A DNA stretch of 64,000 nucleotides, from positions 124,001 through 188,000 of the forward strand of contig NW_026111825.1 of assembly GCF_024679095.1 (NCBI RefSeq), in the 5' to 3' direction. This DNA is from Eriocheir sinensis (lineage: Eukaryota; Arthropoda; Malacostraca; Decapoda; Varunidae). Positions 45,101 through 57,818 of the stretch are shown here, one piece after another; position 1 is the stretch's first letter, and each line of letters starts with the position of its first letter. The translations under genes were made by a program, and so were the position numbers. The notes under the pieces were generated by a model. That model did not search any database and was not told where the DNA came from. It saw only the letters and a list, made by a program, of their open reading frames with translations.

Positions 45101-45344
45101 TTTGTTGTTGTTGTTGTTGTTTCTGTTCTTGTTCTTGTTCTTCTTCTTTTCTTCGTCTTTTCATAATTTCTTCTTATAATTAATGATCCTTTGTCCTTCC
45201 ATTTAGTTATCGATATGTTTCTCTGTCTCTATCTTGCACTTCCTTTAGACAGTCTCCTTCCTTCCTCTTACCTCCTCACTCACTCTTTATGCATCCTTTT
45301 ATTTTTTTCCCATTCCGTTCTTTCTATCAATGGTCTAATGTCGG
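45101..45344. other. TTG/TTC repeats and unassigned sequence between LINE fragments
   Basis: (TTG)n and (TTC)n follow the LINE tail, then CT-rich sequence. Nothing else is recognised. Confidence 0.5.
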
Positions 45345-45745
45345 CTGCAATTAGTTTAACGTCGGTGGCAGTAAAAACATTCGAGTCTATTATAGAATAT
45401 AGATGAAAATATCCGTGACCACCTAGACTCCTAGAGAAACAGCCTGATCAATGGTCCCCACCTTGGGTTCATTGATCAAGGCTAGATCTTGTCTGACTTT
45501 ATTGTTTTTTCTTTTTACAAAAGTGTCAAATACGTAAGGACGACAGTTATGATATTGCATATCTTAATTTTAGTAAAGCATTCGACAAAGAACCTCACCA
45601 ATAACTTTGACAACAATTAAAGCCCACGGGTTTGAAGGTAGATGGATCATGGTGTGGTTCAGTGACAGGAAGCAGAGTTCTGGGCTCAGGTAGTACATGG
45701 GGATAATGGGATTGGGTTCGAGGTACTAAGTCTGATGCAAATATC
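45345..45745 (+). mobile_element. Second LINE fragment, RT fingers and motif A
   Basis: Reads AAISLTSVAVKTFESII (the LTS-V--K--E-II signature ahead of the RT domain) and, after frame breaks, DDSYDIAYLNFSKAFDKEPH, the RT motif A region (normally YLDFSKAFDKVPH; here the first Asp is Asn). Motifs B and C are absent. The wording differs from the CR1-like copies nearby, so this is another family or subfamily. Several stops, so a relic. Confidence 0.75.
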
Positions 45746-46254
45746 ACGATACTTTGGGTGGAGCAGGTGCGGGAATTCCCTACCCGGCAGCATTGTCGCT
45801 TCAACCACAACAAGGCATACAATTTTATATGTCGGTTGTTTAGTATTTGACATAGTCTTTAAATTTTTGTATATGGTAAAACAAGTCTATATTATGTTGT
45901 GAATGTATCGAATTTTAGGATAGTAACGATGATTTATGTATGGAAATGAATTCAACCGTGTGCTACCCAGCGACGTTGTCATGTCTATGGTCAAGGTCGC
46001 CGGGTGACCCCCTGTGGACCTCGGGTTGCCCCGGGCCATTATTCCCTGGTAGAGAGGAAGTGGGTGAGAGAGGGGGAGGGAAGGTAGCGGTAGCCAAGGT
46101 CCAGCCCGTGAGACAGATGCAAGGATTTCTTGACAACATTTTATCAGTGTCTTTTTACCGATACCCTCGCTACACTTGACCCGATAAAAACAGTTATATT
46201 TTGTGAGCTTTGTTCTCCGTTCATTTTGCAATTGGCAAGGAAGCTATAATATGG
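45746..46254. other. Unassigned; possible SINE-like patch
   Basis: On the minus strand GCCTTGTTGTGGTTGAAGC (about 45820) resembles a tRNA A-box region, but no matching B box is clear. 45950-46180 is balanced and holds GGGAGGGAAGG and CCCCGGGCC words; no gene is recognised. Confidence 0.35.
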
Positions 46255-46470
46255 CCCCTCGGGCCAAATTTGTGGCTTTACCGTGTAGCAGCGACGGGCC
46301 AAATTTGTGCCATGATATAAACCCCCAAAAATAGATGATGCATAAACCGATCACAAAACGCTTTGGTATATATTATGAAATGATTTGTGTGAGTGATGAT
46401 TTTTTTTCTCATTTTTCTCACTTAGAAGGACCATTAAGAAACATGATCCCTGCGGCTACAGGGTTAATAG
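46255..46470 (+). repeat. Dispersed repeat, copy 2 (first copy at 477)
   Basis: Same orientation as 477-692. The match begins at GGGCCAAATTTGTGGCTTTA and ends at GGGTTAA. Sequence on both outer sides is unrelated, so these approximate the element's ends. No open frame is shared. Confidence 0.8.
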
Positions 46471-46726
46471 TCCCCTCATATCCTTGTGTATCCGTGTTAT
46501 TTCCTTCACCTCGTTCTCCACTGCTCTCCCTCTCTCTCTGTCCCATTCCCGGTCTCCCTCAATCCTCTCTCTCACCTCCCAACCCTCCCTCCCTCCCAGC
46601 CACTCACTCCCTTAATCCCATAATCGTCACTCCCTTAATCCCCATAATCCTTAGATCGCGATATTATTGACAATTAGTCCCGTTCTAATGCGTTTACAAA
46701 CCCAACTCATTAATCGATTCCTACTT

Positions 46727-46730
<4 letters not shown>

Positions 46731-46790
<60 letters not shown>

Positions 46791-46974
46791 ATTAAGTAAT
46801 ATGTATAGTGTTTGATGTGTTTCTGTTAATATTTTGAAACTATGAGGTTTGTGGAGAAACGAGAGAGAGGAGGAGGTGGAAGTGGAGGTGGAGAAGGAGA
46901 AGGAGGAGGAGGTGAAGGTGGAGGTGGAAGTGGAGGTGGAGAAGGAGAAGGAGGAGGAGGTGAAGGTGGAGGAG
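46731..46974. repeat. (CT)n run and 48-bp GGA/GGT minisatellite
   Basis: CT at 46731-46787, then, after AT-rich sequence, two copies of a 48-bp purine unit (GAGGTGGAAGTGGAGGTGG starts at 46873 and 46921). Gly/Glu or Pro/Ser frames follow from the triplets. Confidence 0.9.
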
Positions 46975-47379
46975 GAGGTAACTTTATTCTCTCACAGTCC
47001 TCATATAAGGCAACCACGAGGTCTGTTTTTTTTTTCTTTTTAAAGGAGGAGGAGCAGGAACAAAGAAACACAAAGTGAGAACAAACAACAGCAGGCCTGC
47101 TGGTCATTACGAGGCTGTTTGTGATAAGCTACACTAACTATCTAATCAAAGGTGGAAGATGAAGGACAGCAAAGGCGAAGGCCGTGGTGAGCAAATCAGG
47201 GAAGTAAAGTAACGGAACAGGCAGGGGCAGCAACACTATAATATAGTCGCCAAGTCAGTCAGTTCGGGGCCTCGCCATTCGCGCCAATCCCGGGCAGAAT
47301 CTTGGCGGTTCAGTCTCCTTCCTTCGCCCTGTCAACTTCCCACTTTCGTCACATCACTTTCCTTCCTTTCCTCGTTCCT

Positions 47380-47500
47380 TCCTTCCTTCCTTCCTTCCTT
47401 CCTTCCCTCGTTGTTGCTTTCCTTCCTTCCTTCCCTCGTTGTTGCTTTCCTTCCTTCCTTCCCTCGTTGTTGCTTTCCTTCCTTCCTTCCCTCGTTTCTT
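47380..47500. repeat. 28-bp minisatellite, four copies
   Basis: CCTCGTTGTTGCTTTCC begins at about 47406, 47434 and 47462, with a partial copy at 47490, separated by CCTT tetranucleotides. It is preceded by a (CCTT) run. Confidence 0.9.
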
Positions 47501-48179
47501 CCTTCGTCCTGTCATTTTCTCCATCCTCCCTTCCTCCTGTCATCTTCCCCTTTATTCCTCCTTCCTCTGTCACCCTCCGTTGGCCTTCGTCCTGCCATCC
47601 TTGATCCAACAAAAACGGTCTCCGGCGCCTTCACTGTATTTTCGATTGATTTGAATTAATCCCGTCAGGAATTTTAAGAGGCTCATCTTGCTATCCACCC
47701 TCCTCGCCTCGCGGGGCTGGGGAGCGTCAGGGGGCCCAAGGCCTTCCTGGCGAGCGTCGCAGGGCTCAGGGCTCCGGCAGGGCGCCTCGGCTCCCCGGAG
47801 CGTCCACGGAGGTGTCGGAGATCCCGAGGTCCGGGGTTGGGGGGCGTGAAGTGGCAGCAAGACATGCAGTTACTGACCTCTTATTAGCCAGACGACGCGT
47901 TAATGACACGTTCCAATGGAAGGTTCGACGCATGGGAGGTACAATTCCCTAAGCAAGGCAAGTGTCATGCCAACTACGATAAAAACGAAAATACACAAAA
48001 ATACAAAAACAAAAAATCCAAAAAAAATTGTCTTGTTTTGCTTTGTTTAAAGCGTCTTGTATGTTGGTATGGCGGGTCTTCTCTGGGGAGAAGGAGACTA
48101 ACGCGTTCCAACATACAAAACCAGGAAAAGACGACATGGAAACACCGAGAGAAGGAAGGGAAAGAAGGGAACACCAGAA
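47501..48179. other. GC- and CpG-rich block, then A-rich DNA; no gene recognised
   Basis: 47695-47870 is markedly GC-rich with many CpG (CTCGCCTCGCGGGGCTGG, GGCGAGCGTCGCAGGG) and open on the minus strand, but the peptide matches nothing I know. It could be a CpG island or an exon. From 47980 the sequence is A-rich. Confidence 0.4.
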
Positions 48180-48965
48180 AAAGGAAAATGAAGAGAAGTA
48201 ACACTAGAAGAAGGCATATGAAGTAACACAAGAAGAAGGAAGTTGAAAAGAGTAACACAAGAAAAGGAATTTGAAAAGAGTAACACAAGAAGAAGGTTCT
48301 GATAAGAGTAACACAGAAGAAGGTATTGAAAAGGGTTACACAGAGGAAGGTATTGAAAAGAGTAACACAGAAGAAGGTATTGAAAAGAGTTACACAGAAG
48401 AAGGTATTGAAAAGAGTAACACAGAAGAAGGTATTGAAAAGAGTTACACAGAAGAAGGTATTGAAAAGAGTAACACAGAAGAAGGTATTGAAAGAGTAAC
48501 ACAGAAGAAGGTATTGAAAGAGTAACACAGAAGAAGGTATTGAAAAGAGTAACACAGAAGAAGGTATTGAAAAGAGTTACACAGAAGAAGGTATTGAAAA
48601 GAGTAACACAGAAGAAGGTATTGAAAAGAGTAACACAGAAGAAGGTATTGAAAAGAGTAACACAGAAGAAGGTATTGAAAAGAGTAACACAGAAGAAGGT
48701 ATTGAAAAGAGTTACACAGAAGAAGGTATTGAAAAGAGTTACACAGAAGAAGGTATTGAAAAGAGTAACACAGAAGAAGGTATTGAAAAGAGTTACACAG
48801 AAGAAGGTATTGAAAAGAGTTACACAGAAGAAGGTATTGAAAAGAGTTACACAGAAGAAGGTATTGAAAAGAGTTAGACAGAAGAAGGAATTTGAAAAGA
48901 GTAACACAAGAAGAAGGAATTTGAAGAGAAATAACACAAGAAGAAGAAATGTGAAGTAACACCGG
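48180..48965. repeat. 27-bp tandem array, about 22 core units
   Basis: Unit AGAGTAACACAGAAGAAGG plus TATTGAAA, 27 bp, from about 48300 to 48890, with one or two shortened units at about 48485-48535. Sites vary mainly between GAGTAACA and GAGTTACA. The edges (48180-48300, 48890-48990) are diverged relatives with ACAAGAAGAAGGAATTTG. The 27-bp period keeps several frames open on both strands; none has other protein features. Confidence 0.96.
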
Positions 48966-49016
48966 AAGGAAAATGCAGAGAAGTAACACTAGAAAAATGA
49001 AAATGGAAATGAAAAG

Positions 49017-49390
49017 AATCATCCACCTTTCGGCCCAAACCAACATCACAAAATTATGGGCGAGTCTCTTCTGGGAGGAAAGCGGCTCGTTCAGACCAGG
49101 AACACCAGAATGGATGATAGAAACATCAAGAAAAGGAAAACAAAAAGTCAACCACTTTTCGGCCCCTGGGGCCGCAGGGTGGGTGACGGGTGAATCTCCT
49201 CTGGGGAGAAGGAGGCTAACCCACACAGTCAAGATAGAGGATAGAGAAAGGAAATTAAATCATCGAGAAAAGAAAATGAAATTACAATATCAAGAAAATA
49301 ACTAAAAAGTCATCGAACTTTCGGCCCCTGGGGCCGCAAGGCGGGTGACGGGTGAGTCTTCTGGGGAGGAGGAGGCTCATCCACAGCCAG
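49017..49390. repeat. ~162-bp repeat with GGCCCC/GGGGCC hairpin
   Basis: CTTTTCGGCCCCTGGGGCCG occurs near 49154 and, as ACTTTCGGCCCCTGGGGCCG, near 49317, each followed by GGGTGACGGGTGA, TCTGGGGAGRAGGAGGCT and CA-rich sequence. A shorter relative starts at about 49026, and CTCTGGGGAGAAGGAGACTA at 48080 is another piece of the same unit. GGCCCC-T-GGGGCC is a near-perfect 6-bp palindrome. Between units the sequence is A-rich. Confidence 0.8.
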
Positions 49391-49579
49391 CAACACCAAC
49401 AGAAAGAAAAGAAAAGAAAACATCAAGAGAAAAGAAAAGAAAACATCAAGAGAAATGACAAAGAAAAGAAAAGACTAAAACCAAGTAAACAAAGCAAAAC
49501 AAGACAAAACAAAAACAAAACAAATTAAAACAACATAATAAATAAATAAATAAACAACCCAATAACAAACAATATAATT
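49391..49579. other. A-rich low-complexity DNA
   Basis: AAAGAAAAG and AAACAAAAC words with AAAT tetranucleotides at about 49538-49553. It lies directly beyond the stray RT palm fragment. No gene. Confidence 0.6.
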
Positions 49580-49794
49580 TAGCTACTGGGACTGCTCAAA
49601 CGATCGAGATCAGCTTGGAAGTGTTCTTTATCCGTTGTCGTAGTGACTCTGCTGGCTATGTTTGTGTCGTCGGCAAATTTCGATATTTTACACGATAGCC
49701 CCTCGTCAATGTCATTTACGTACACTAAAAACAGAACAGGTCCCAACATCGACCCCTGTGGAACACCGCTTTTGACATCTCGCCAGTCAGATAA
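49580..49794 (-). mobile_element. Stray LINE RT palm fragment (motifs B and C)
   Basis: On the minus strand this reads SDWRDVKSGVPQGSMLGPVL, FLVYVNDIDEGLSCKISK and FADDTNIAS, then HFQADLDRLSS, where it stops matching. SGVPQGS is RT motif B, and FADD is the catalytic motif C with both aspartates present. It begins immediately next to the octamer tail of the copy at 49795-51463, in the same orientation. It contains exactly the part of the RT that copy lacks, so it is either the target into which that copy inserted or a rearranged piece of it. Confidence 0.85.
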
Positions 49795-51463
49795 CATAAG
49801 AACATAAGAACGTTGGAATCTGCAAGAGGCAGTTCCTTTGACCCTAAACTCCCGTGTATCTAACCCCACCTAGTATCGCTGTCCATGAATTTATCTAATC
49901 TATTTTTGAATGTGACAATTGTATTGGCACTCACCACATGACTGCTAAGCCTATTCCACTCATCCACAACCCTGTTGGTAAACCAATTTTTGCCTATGTC
50001 CCTGTTGAATCTGAATTTATCCAGTTTAAATCCGTTACTTCGTGTCCTACCCTGTTCTCTTACCAACAAAACCTTATGAATATCTCCTTATTAAAGCCCT
50101 TCATCCATATATAAACCTCGATCATGTCTCCACGCACCCTTCGCCTTTCTAGAGAATGCAAGTTTAACTGTTTGAGTCTTCCCTCGTATGGCAAGTTTCT
50201 CAACCCCTGAATCATCTTAGTCATCCTCCTCTGCACTGATTCTAACATTTTGATATCCATTCTATAGTAAGGTGACCAAAACTGAACCGCATAGTCAAGA
50301 TGAGGTCTAACTAATGCTAAATATAGTTTGAGGAAGACTTCGGCGCTTCTGTTGCTTGTTTTTGAAGCCTTACTGGGTGTCGGAGATTGCATGATTGTCT
50401 TCTAGAAACTTAACAAGTTTGTCTCTAATGATCTTTTCAGTATTTCTCCTGCCACTGATGTCAAACTTATGGGCCTGTTTAATGCAACACTTTTGTCTCC
50501 TTTTTGAAAATCTGTGTTACGTTCGCCATCTTCAGTCTTCCGGGACCTTATTCAGTTGAGCTGACCAGTTGAACATATTAGTGAGTGATTGAATTATTTG
50601 TTGTTTAAGCTCTTTTAATGACCGCGGGGACAAACTGTCAGGCCCCGTTGACTTGTTCGTGTCGAGTTTGTCCAAATACTTTTCACTTCTCCGCGGGTCA
50701 GGGTCCTCAGCAATGGTTTCGATGTCCTCGACTGTGAATACGGATGCTAAGTTAGTGTTGAGGATTGTGGCCATTTGTTTACTGTTCCGAGTTACTGATC
50801 CAGTCTCGTCTGTCAGGGGACCAGTATTGGTTATATGTTTTCGATCTGATGTATGTGAATAATTTTTGAGTTGGTCTTGATGTTGCGCTATTTGTTCATC
50901 ATAGTTGCGTTTATTACCTTCTAATAAGGGTGCGACAAGCTTTTAGGCTGGTGTGGTACTGTGTGCAGGCTTCGACAGTGTCATTCTCTTTCATTAGATT
51001 ATAAAAATAAAAAAATTAAGTTTACCGCCCTTTTTAATTCTCTGGACATTCACGGTGGATCTACGGCACCATTTACTCGCCTGGGTTTCGTAGGCACTGT
51101 AGCCTTCTCTACTCCCAAAAGCTTATCTTTGAAGTCGTTCCACACGTTGTTGATTGTATTGTCGGTGAGGTTAAGTTGGTCCCCAGGTCGCAGGAGGAAG
51201 CAGCTCACGGGCTAGGTTGAAATTTGATTTTTGTAGTCTGGTATCACTGACAGATTGTCTACGAGTTTGTGACATATGTTGACATTAAAACGGATTTAGT
51301 GGTGATCGCAACCATGAATTTTCTCACCATTTTCACAGTCGCGAATGAGGTCGGGTCCGCTTACTAATACCAAATCCGGCAGATTGTTTTCTCTTGTCGG
51401 TTGAGTTACAACTTGAGTGAGGAACGAATCCTTAACCATTTCTATAAGTCTGTTATTACTTAT
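49795..51463 (-). mobile_element. CR1-like LINE, 5'-truncated, RT palm deleted
   Basis: Read from 51463 downward: end of the APE endonuclease (FLTQVVTQPTRENNLPDLVL, then GCDHH in place of the usual SDH), linker (RNYDEQIAQHQDQLKNY), ANTL-type entry to the RT (ILNTNLASVFTVEDIE, LDTNKSTGPDSLSPRSLKEL), fingers (IIRDKLVKFLEDN, AISDTQ, GFKNK), then a direct jump to SNRSAEVFLKLYLALVRPHL, DYAVQFWSPYYRMDIKMLES, LKQLNLHSLERRRVRGDMI, NGFKLDKFRFNRDIGKNWFT and DKFMDSDTRWG. RT motifs A-C are missing at the joint near 50395. The tail at 49795-49815 is (TTCTTATG)n in minus sense. Many stops and frame changes. The 5' end abuts a GAA/GGA microsatellite. Confidence 0.9.
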
Positions 51464-52762
51464 CAAGGAGGAGGAGAAAGAGGAGGAAGAAGAAGAAGAA
51501 GAAGAAGAAGAAGAAGAAGAAGAAGAAAAAGAGGAACAAGAAGAAGCAGAAAATTCATAAAAAGAGCTCTACCGCCGCCTCCTCCTTATGCTTGTTTCCA
51601 TGTTTCCATGTTTCCTGCTTGATTAGGGAGTGTTCATGAACTTGTGTAATGAATAATCTCAACACCAGGGAGAGGAGGAAGAAAAGGAGGAGAAATTGAA
51701 AGAAGAAACAATAGAGAGAGAGAGATGACCTCTGTACCTGGAAGACTGTCTGTAATTGGAAGACTCATCATTAAAAACTCTGCTTTCTAATGAGGATAAT
51801 CGAGCTAATGAAGATACACGTACGGTACATATGTTCGATTACTGTTGCTTCTTTTCTTTAGCGTTCTGTCCTCCTTTCATTGTTTATATTGCCTGCAGAC
51901 GATTCATTCCTCATGTTTACAAGCTACGAAGACGGAAAATAAGGAAACGGAAGGGAAATAAAAATAAAAGGATGAATAGCGAGATGAAAAAGCCAAAACA
52001 AGAAGATGAGGAAGAACTTAACAGAAAAATACGAAAAATAAACAATAAAAAAAAAGAAAATATGCTTTGGAAGATAAGGAGGAGGAGAAGGAGGAAAACG
52101 AGGAGACAAAGAAGAAAATTGAGGAAGAACAAGAAAAAAAGAAAAAAAGCAGTGTTGTGGAGAGTATTGCTGTGTTGAAGTCGAGCTTAAACACCGCGGC
52201 AGCACAGCACAGCCTTGCTCTCCACAGCCGCAGCACAGACACGCCACCCCTTTGCCCAGGCCGCTGACACTCCCGACGCAGCAGTGGCTAAATACCAAGC
52301 GACACCCTCCTTGCATTGAAATGGCCAGCGCTCTCCCCCATGCACCTCCTCCTCCTCCTTCTCCTTCTACTTGCCCTCCTTCTCTTCCTCCACCACCTCC
52401 TCTTCCTCCTTGCCCTGCTTGCCACCCTCCTCCTCCTCCTCTTCCTCCTCCTCTTCAACCCTGCCCTTTGAACTCACTCTACCTCCTCTTCATTGCTCTC
52501 TTTGCACGCTCCCTTCTCACGCTACCATTTTCCATCTCGTTTCTTTCTTTCTTCTCCCATTTCTCCATCTCCTACTATTCCTCCTCCATCTCCTCCTCCT
52601 CCTCCTTCTTCTCTTTCTCCTCCTCCAGCCCTCTAGTGATCTCCGACCCTCTCTCTCTTCCCTCCTTCCACACCTCCACCACAGATTATAACTATTAGTC
52701 TCTTCATCTTGACAAGGCATTATCTCCTTTTTCACCTGTATTTCCTTCGCTTCCTCTTCTTC

Positions 52763-52767
<5 letters not shown>
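51464..52767. other. GAA/GGA and CCT low-complexity DNA, no gene
   Basis: (GAA)n at about 51490-51530. TGTTTCCATGTTTCC at about 51595-51612 resembles a short octamer LINE tail. A-rich purine sequence runs from 51930 to 52150; 52340-52700 is CCT-rich. Lys/Arg/Glu and Pro/Ser frames are artefacts. Confidence 0.55.
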
Positions 52768-53601
<834 letters not shown>

Positions 53602-53734
53602 AACTTACTCACGGTCTGATCACGTGATGGACTCTTGAAGACCAATCGATACCCTCCCAGAGAGCTTTAATCTCATTTAACTGACCTTTGAGTATACGTG
53701 GGACCTCGCCTACTAGTCCCTTCATCTCCCTTCC

Positions 53735-53853
53735 TCCGGAGAGGACAGCAGCCAATCCTTGTCAGCAGAAGCAGCTTTCGACCTGAGAAAGGCTCGAACC
53801 TCGATATACTGTGATGGCAGACTGAGAATTTAACCACAACACCAAGGGAGCGT
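53735..53853 (-). mobile_element. tRNA-derived SINE-like sequence
   Basis: Read on the minus strand from 53853: CGCTCCCTTGGTGTTGTGGTT (A-box-like, at 53844-53834), then about 34 nt on GGTTCGAGCC (a good B box, 53800-53791), then a body extending to about 53735. A- and B-box spacing is that of a tRNA gene, but the arms do not pair into a cloverleaf, so it is a pol III SINE head rather than a functional tRNA. Confidence 0.55.
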
Positions 53854-55584
<1,731 letters not shown>

Positions 55585-55864
55585 CAGTAAGTTATTAAGT
55601 TAAAGATACACTGATACTTTTATTCATTTAGTCTTAAGATGCACTGACGAGCTGACAATCTCCTATCCCTGCGATACGCGGCTCACGTCACACCCGGGAG
55701 GCTGAAGACAACACCCAGCAAGAGTATTTACACTTCTCGTACATATCATTATGCCCTGAAGTTGATTTTCACCGCCGCGAGTGCACGTATTCCGGGATTA
55801 ATTCACACATCTCGGTACAGATCAGGCATAAATGGCTACATAGAAGTAAGGTATATTTGGGGAC

Positions 55865-56065
55865 ATATCCGTCGCATTGGTCCTTGAGCCTGTAGTGGCT
55901 ACGAACCCATCACCGCGGGACACGAGCCAGCGTGACATCCGAGGTATCTCAGTTTGGCTTCCCCAGGTTTCCCCAGGTGCCCATTGATCAACCATCCCGA
56001 AAGGTGGAATGAACAGCTGGATGAGTTGCACGCCGGCCGGCCACGGCAGGATTCGAAACTTGATA
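55865..56065 (-). mobile_element. SINE-like repeat with B-box motif
   Basis: On the + strand CAGGATTCGAAAC (56047-56059) is the reverse complement of a pol III B box (GGTTCGAATCC) with one change. Nearby words (TTTCCCCAGGTGCCCATTGA, CCCGAAAGGTGGAATGAAC, AGCTGGATGAGTTGC) recall a repeat I associate with crab genomes. No convincing A box is seen. A degraded SINE or MITE is the best guess. Confidence 0.4.
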
Positions 56066-57586
56066 ATTCCTGTATCCCTTTTTCCTGCATCTTAATCTTA
56101 CCTGGAACTGTAAGTTATTTTGTTACTTTTTTGCAATCGTTGGGCTTTAAAGTCAAAATTCTGGCTATGCAGCAGGTTTCAATTCACCTTACTTTTCTTC
56201 GTAAATTCGACAGCAAATCACTTAAAAATAGAGCCATTTTAATGGGAAAACACTTTGCAACACTGCCAAAAGTGTGTCATCACTGGTGTCAAAAATATCA
56301 AGTGGCATAAACTACTGTTAAAGAAACACGGAATGTAGATATCAGTTTCAAGGTCGGACAGGAAGTGTTTACAATCACTGGCGGTGAGCTGCACTGCACG
56401 GCGACGAGTGACATCACGCGTACGAATTGGCTCACTGAAAATATCAAGGCTAGTTAGGAGGGACGCTGTTCAGTGAGCTAACAAGTGTGTCACACGAGGC
56501 ACGTTCTGTGAGTATTCGGCTGGAATTACTTAAAACTACGTGAGAAATGAACTAGAAGGATTGTAAAGAGTGAGGGCTGACGCAGCGCATCCAAGGCGTC
56601 GCCCTACCACTCTGCTATACTTGATGGCGGCCATTTATTTATGGAAATAGTAATTTAGGTAATGCAGTGTTTTCAGAAGCATTGTGATGACATTAATATT
56701 AGGGAACAAAAGTATTGTAGGAACTCATTTGAAAGCAATACAAAACACGAGTACACCGCCGCTAGCAGACAGCTGAGGTGGCGCGTTTACACTTGACCGA
56801 CTCCTCTGTTATGCTAATCGTGGCGGAGATTCCCTCCTCCCTCGGCGATACACGCAGGGATGGCGCAACAACCCCGGCAATCAAAGAGCTCCACGGCCGC
56901 TAAGTATAGGGCAAACTTCCCTGGTCATTAAGTCCAACCCTACACTCGCCGGCAGCCTCGGGGCGGTCATCTGTCCGGCATCCTAGTACCCATGATTGGG
57001 CACCGCAGCCTCTCCATGCGACCCCAGTGAGCCTGGGCCACCCCGGGCCCTGGAGAGGAAAGACTGGCACACGTAGCTTTGTAGACCTTTAAAGCTGAGA
57101 TATTTTTTTAAAGAAAACAATAGTGTTTACTATTTTTCTCGAGAAGCAGCACAAATAGTATGCAGTGTAGTCCATCCCTTACTTTTGAACAGGCTAAAGA
57201 ATGAAACCGACTTAGTTATGCAACGTGCGTGTATGATGTATCCCTCAATCTTCGCCATAATGGTGAGTTGCTACGTGCTCGACGTCGATATTCCGAAACA
57301 GGCAATGTGGAGGTTGGGATGATGGTAGCAATGCGCCAGACGATGACGAGTAATGTCAGTGTCTGCATACTCGTTTTTGTCATGGGTGTATCGGGACGCA
57401 AAGGCTGGCCTGGGGAAGTACATGGTAGCCCACATGGTTTGAAAGGTTCGGACGATGACATTGTGCGTAGAGTCGTGTGGCGTAAGTTCGTGTGTTGTGG
57501 CGCTTCACATCATGATGCATTTCAGGTCGTCCCAACACTAACGTATGTAATCTGCCTCCCCTCACCCCATCTTTCCTTTCCCCCAG
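56066..57586. other. Likely Wnt intron / upstream DNA, no exon recognised
   Basis: Mixed composition without long microsatellites. 56760-57080 is GC-richer. No upstream Wnt exon (signal peptide) can be identified here. 57540-57586 is a long pyrimidine tract leading into the exon. Confidence 0.5.
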
Positions 57587-57818
57587 GACGGTGTCGTCAG
57601 CGGGGGTCCTGGGCGCCCACCTGCTGTGCTCGCGGGTGCCCGGCCTCACGCCCCGCCAGAGCCGCATCTGTACGCGGGCGCCTGACGCCATGGTGGCCAT
57701 CAGTGAAGGTGCGAGGCGGGCCTGCGAGAGTGCCAGCAGCAGTTCCAGCATCATCGGTGGAACTGTTCCTGGCGTCTACCAGCAACAGCGCGTTCAGCCA
57801 CATCGTTCTTGTGGGACA
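57587..57818 (+). CDS. Wnt7: Wnt ligand exon, Wnt7 type (exon 2 equivalent), two frame breaks
   Basis: Wnt proteins are secreted, lipid-modified, cysteine-rich ligands for Frizzled receptors. A fine acceptor (CATCTTTCCTTTCCCCCAG) precedes TVSSAGVLGAHLLCSRVPGL, TPRQSRICTRAPDAMVAISE, GARRACE, then one frame over ECQQQFQHHRWNCS. Order and spacing match Wnt7 (in vertebrates SSVVALGA..IICNKIPGLAPRQRAIC..PDA, ECQFQF..RWNCS). Two cysteines before PDA and the ECQ-QF---RWNCS signature are intact. After WNCS the third frame gives SNSAFSHIVLVG, aligned with TVFGKELKVG, where a GTGAAT donor at 57819 would end a 232-nt exon of the expected size. The two frame changes (near 57727 and 57770-57785) each look like one missing base, so assembly error or pseudogene. 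Subfamily is less certain than family. Confidence 0.8.

Noticed and set aside
48098..48937. Minus-strand frame of about 280 codons with FNTFFCVTL units
   Set aside because: Product of the 27-bp array. It is hydrophobic because the complement is T-rich, with no non-repeat domain.
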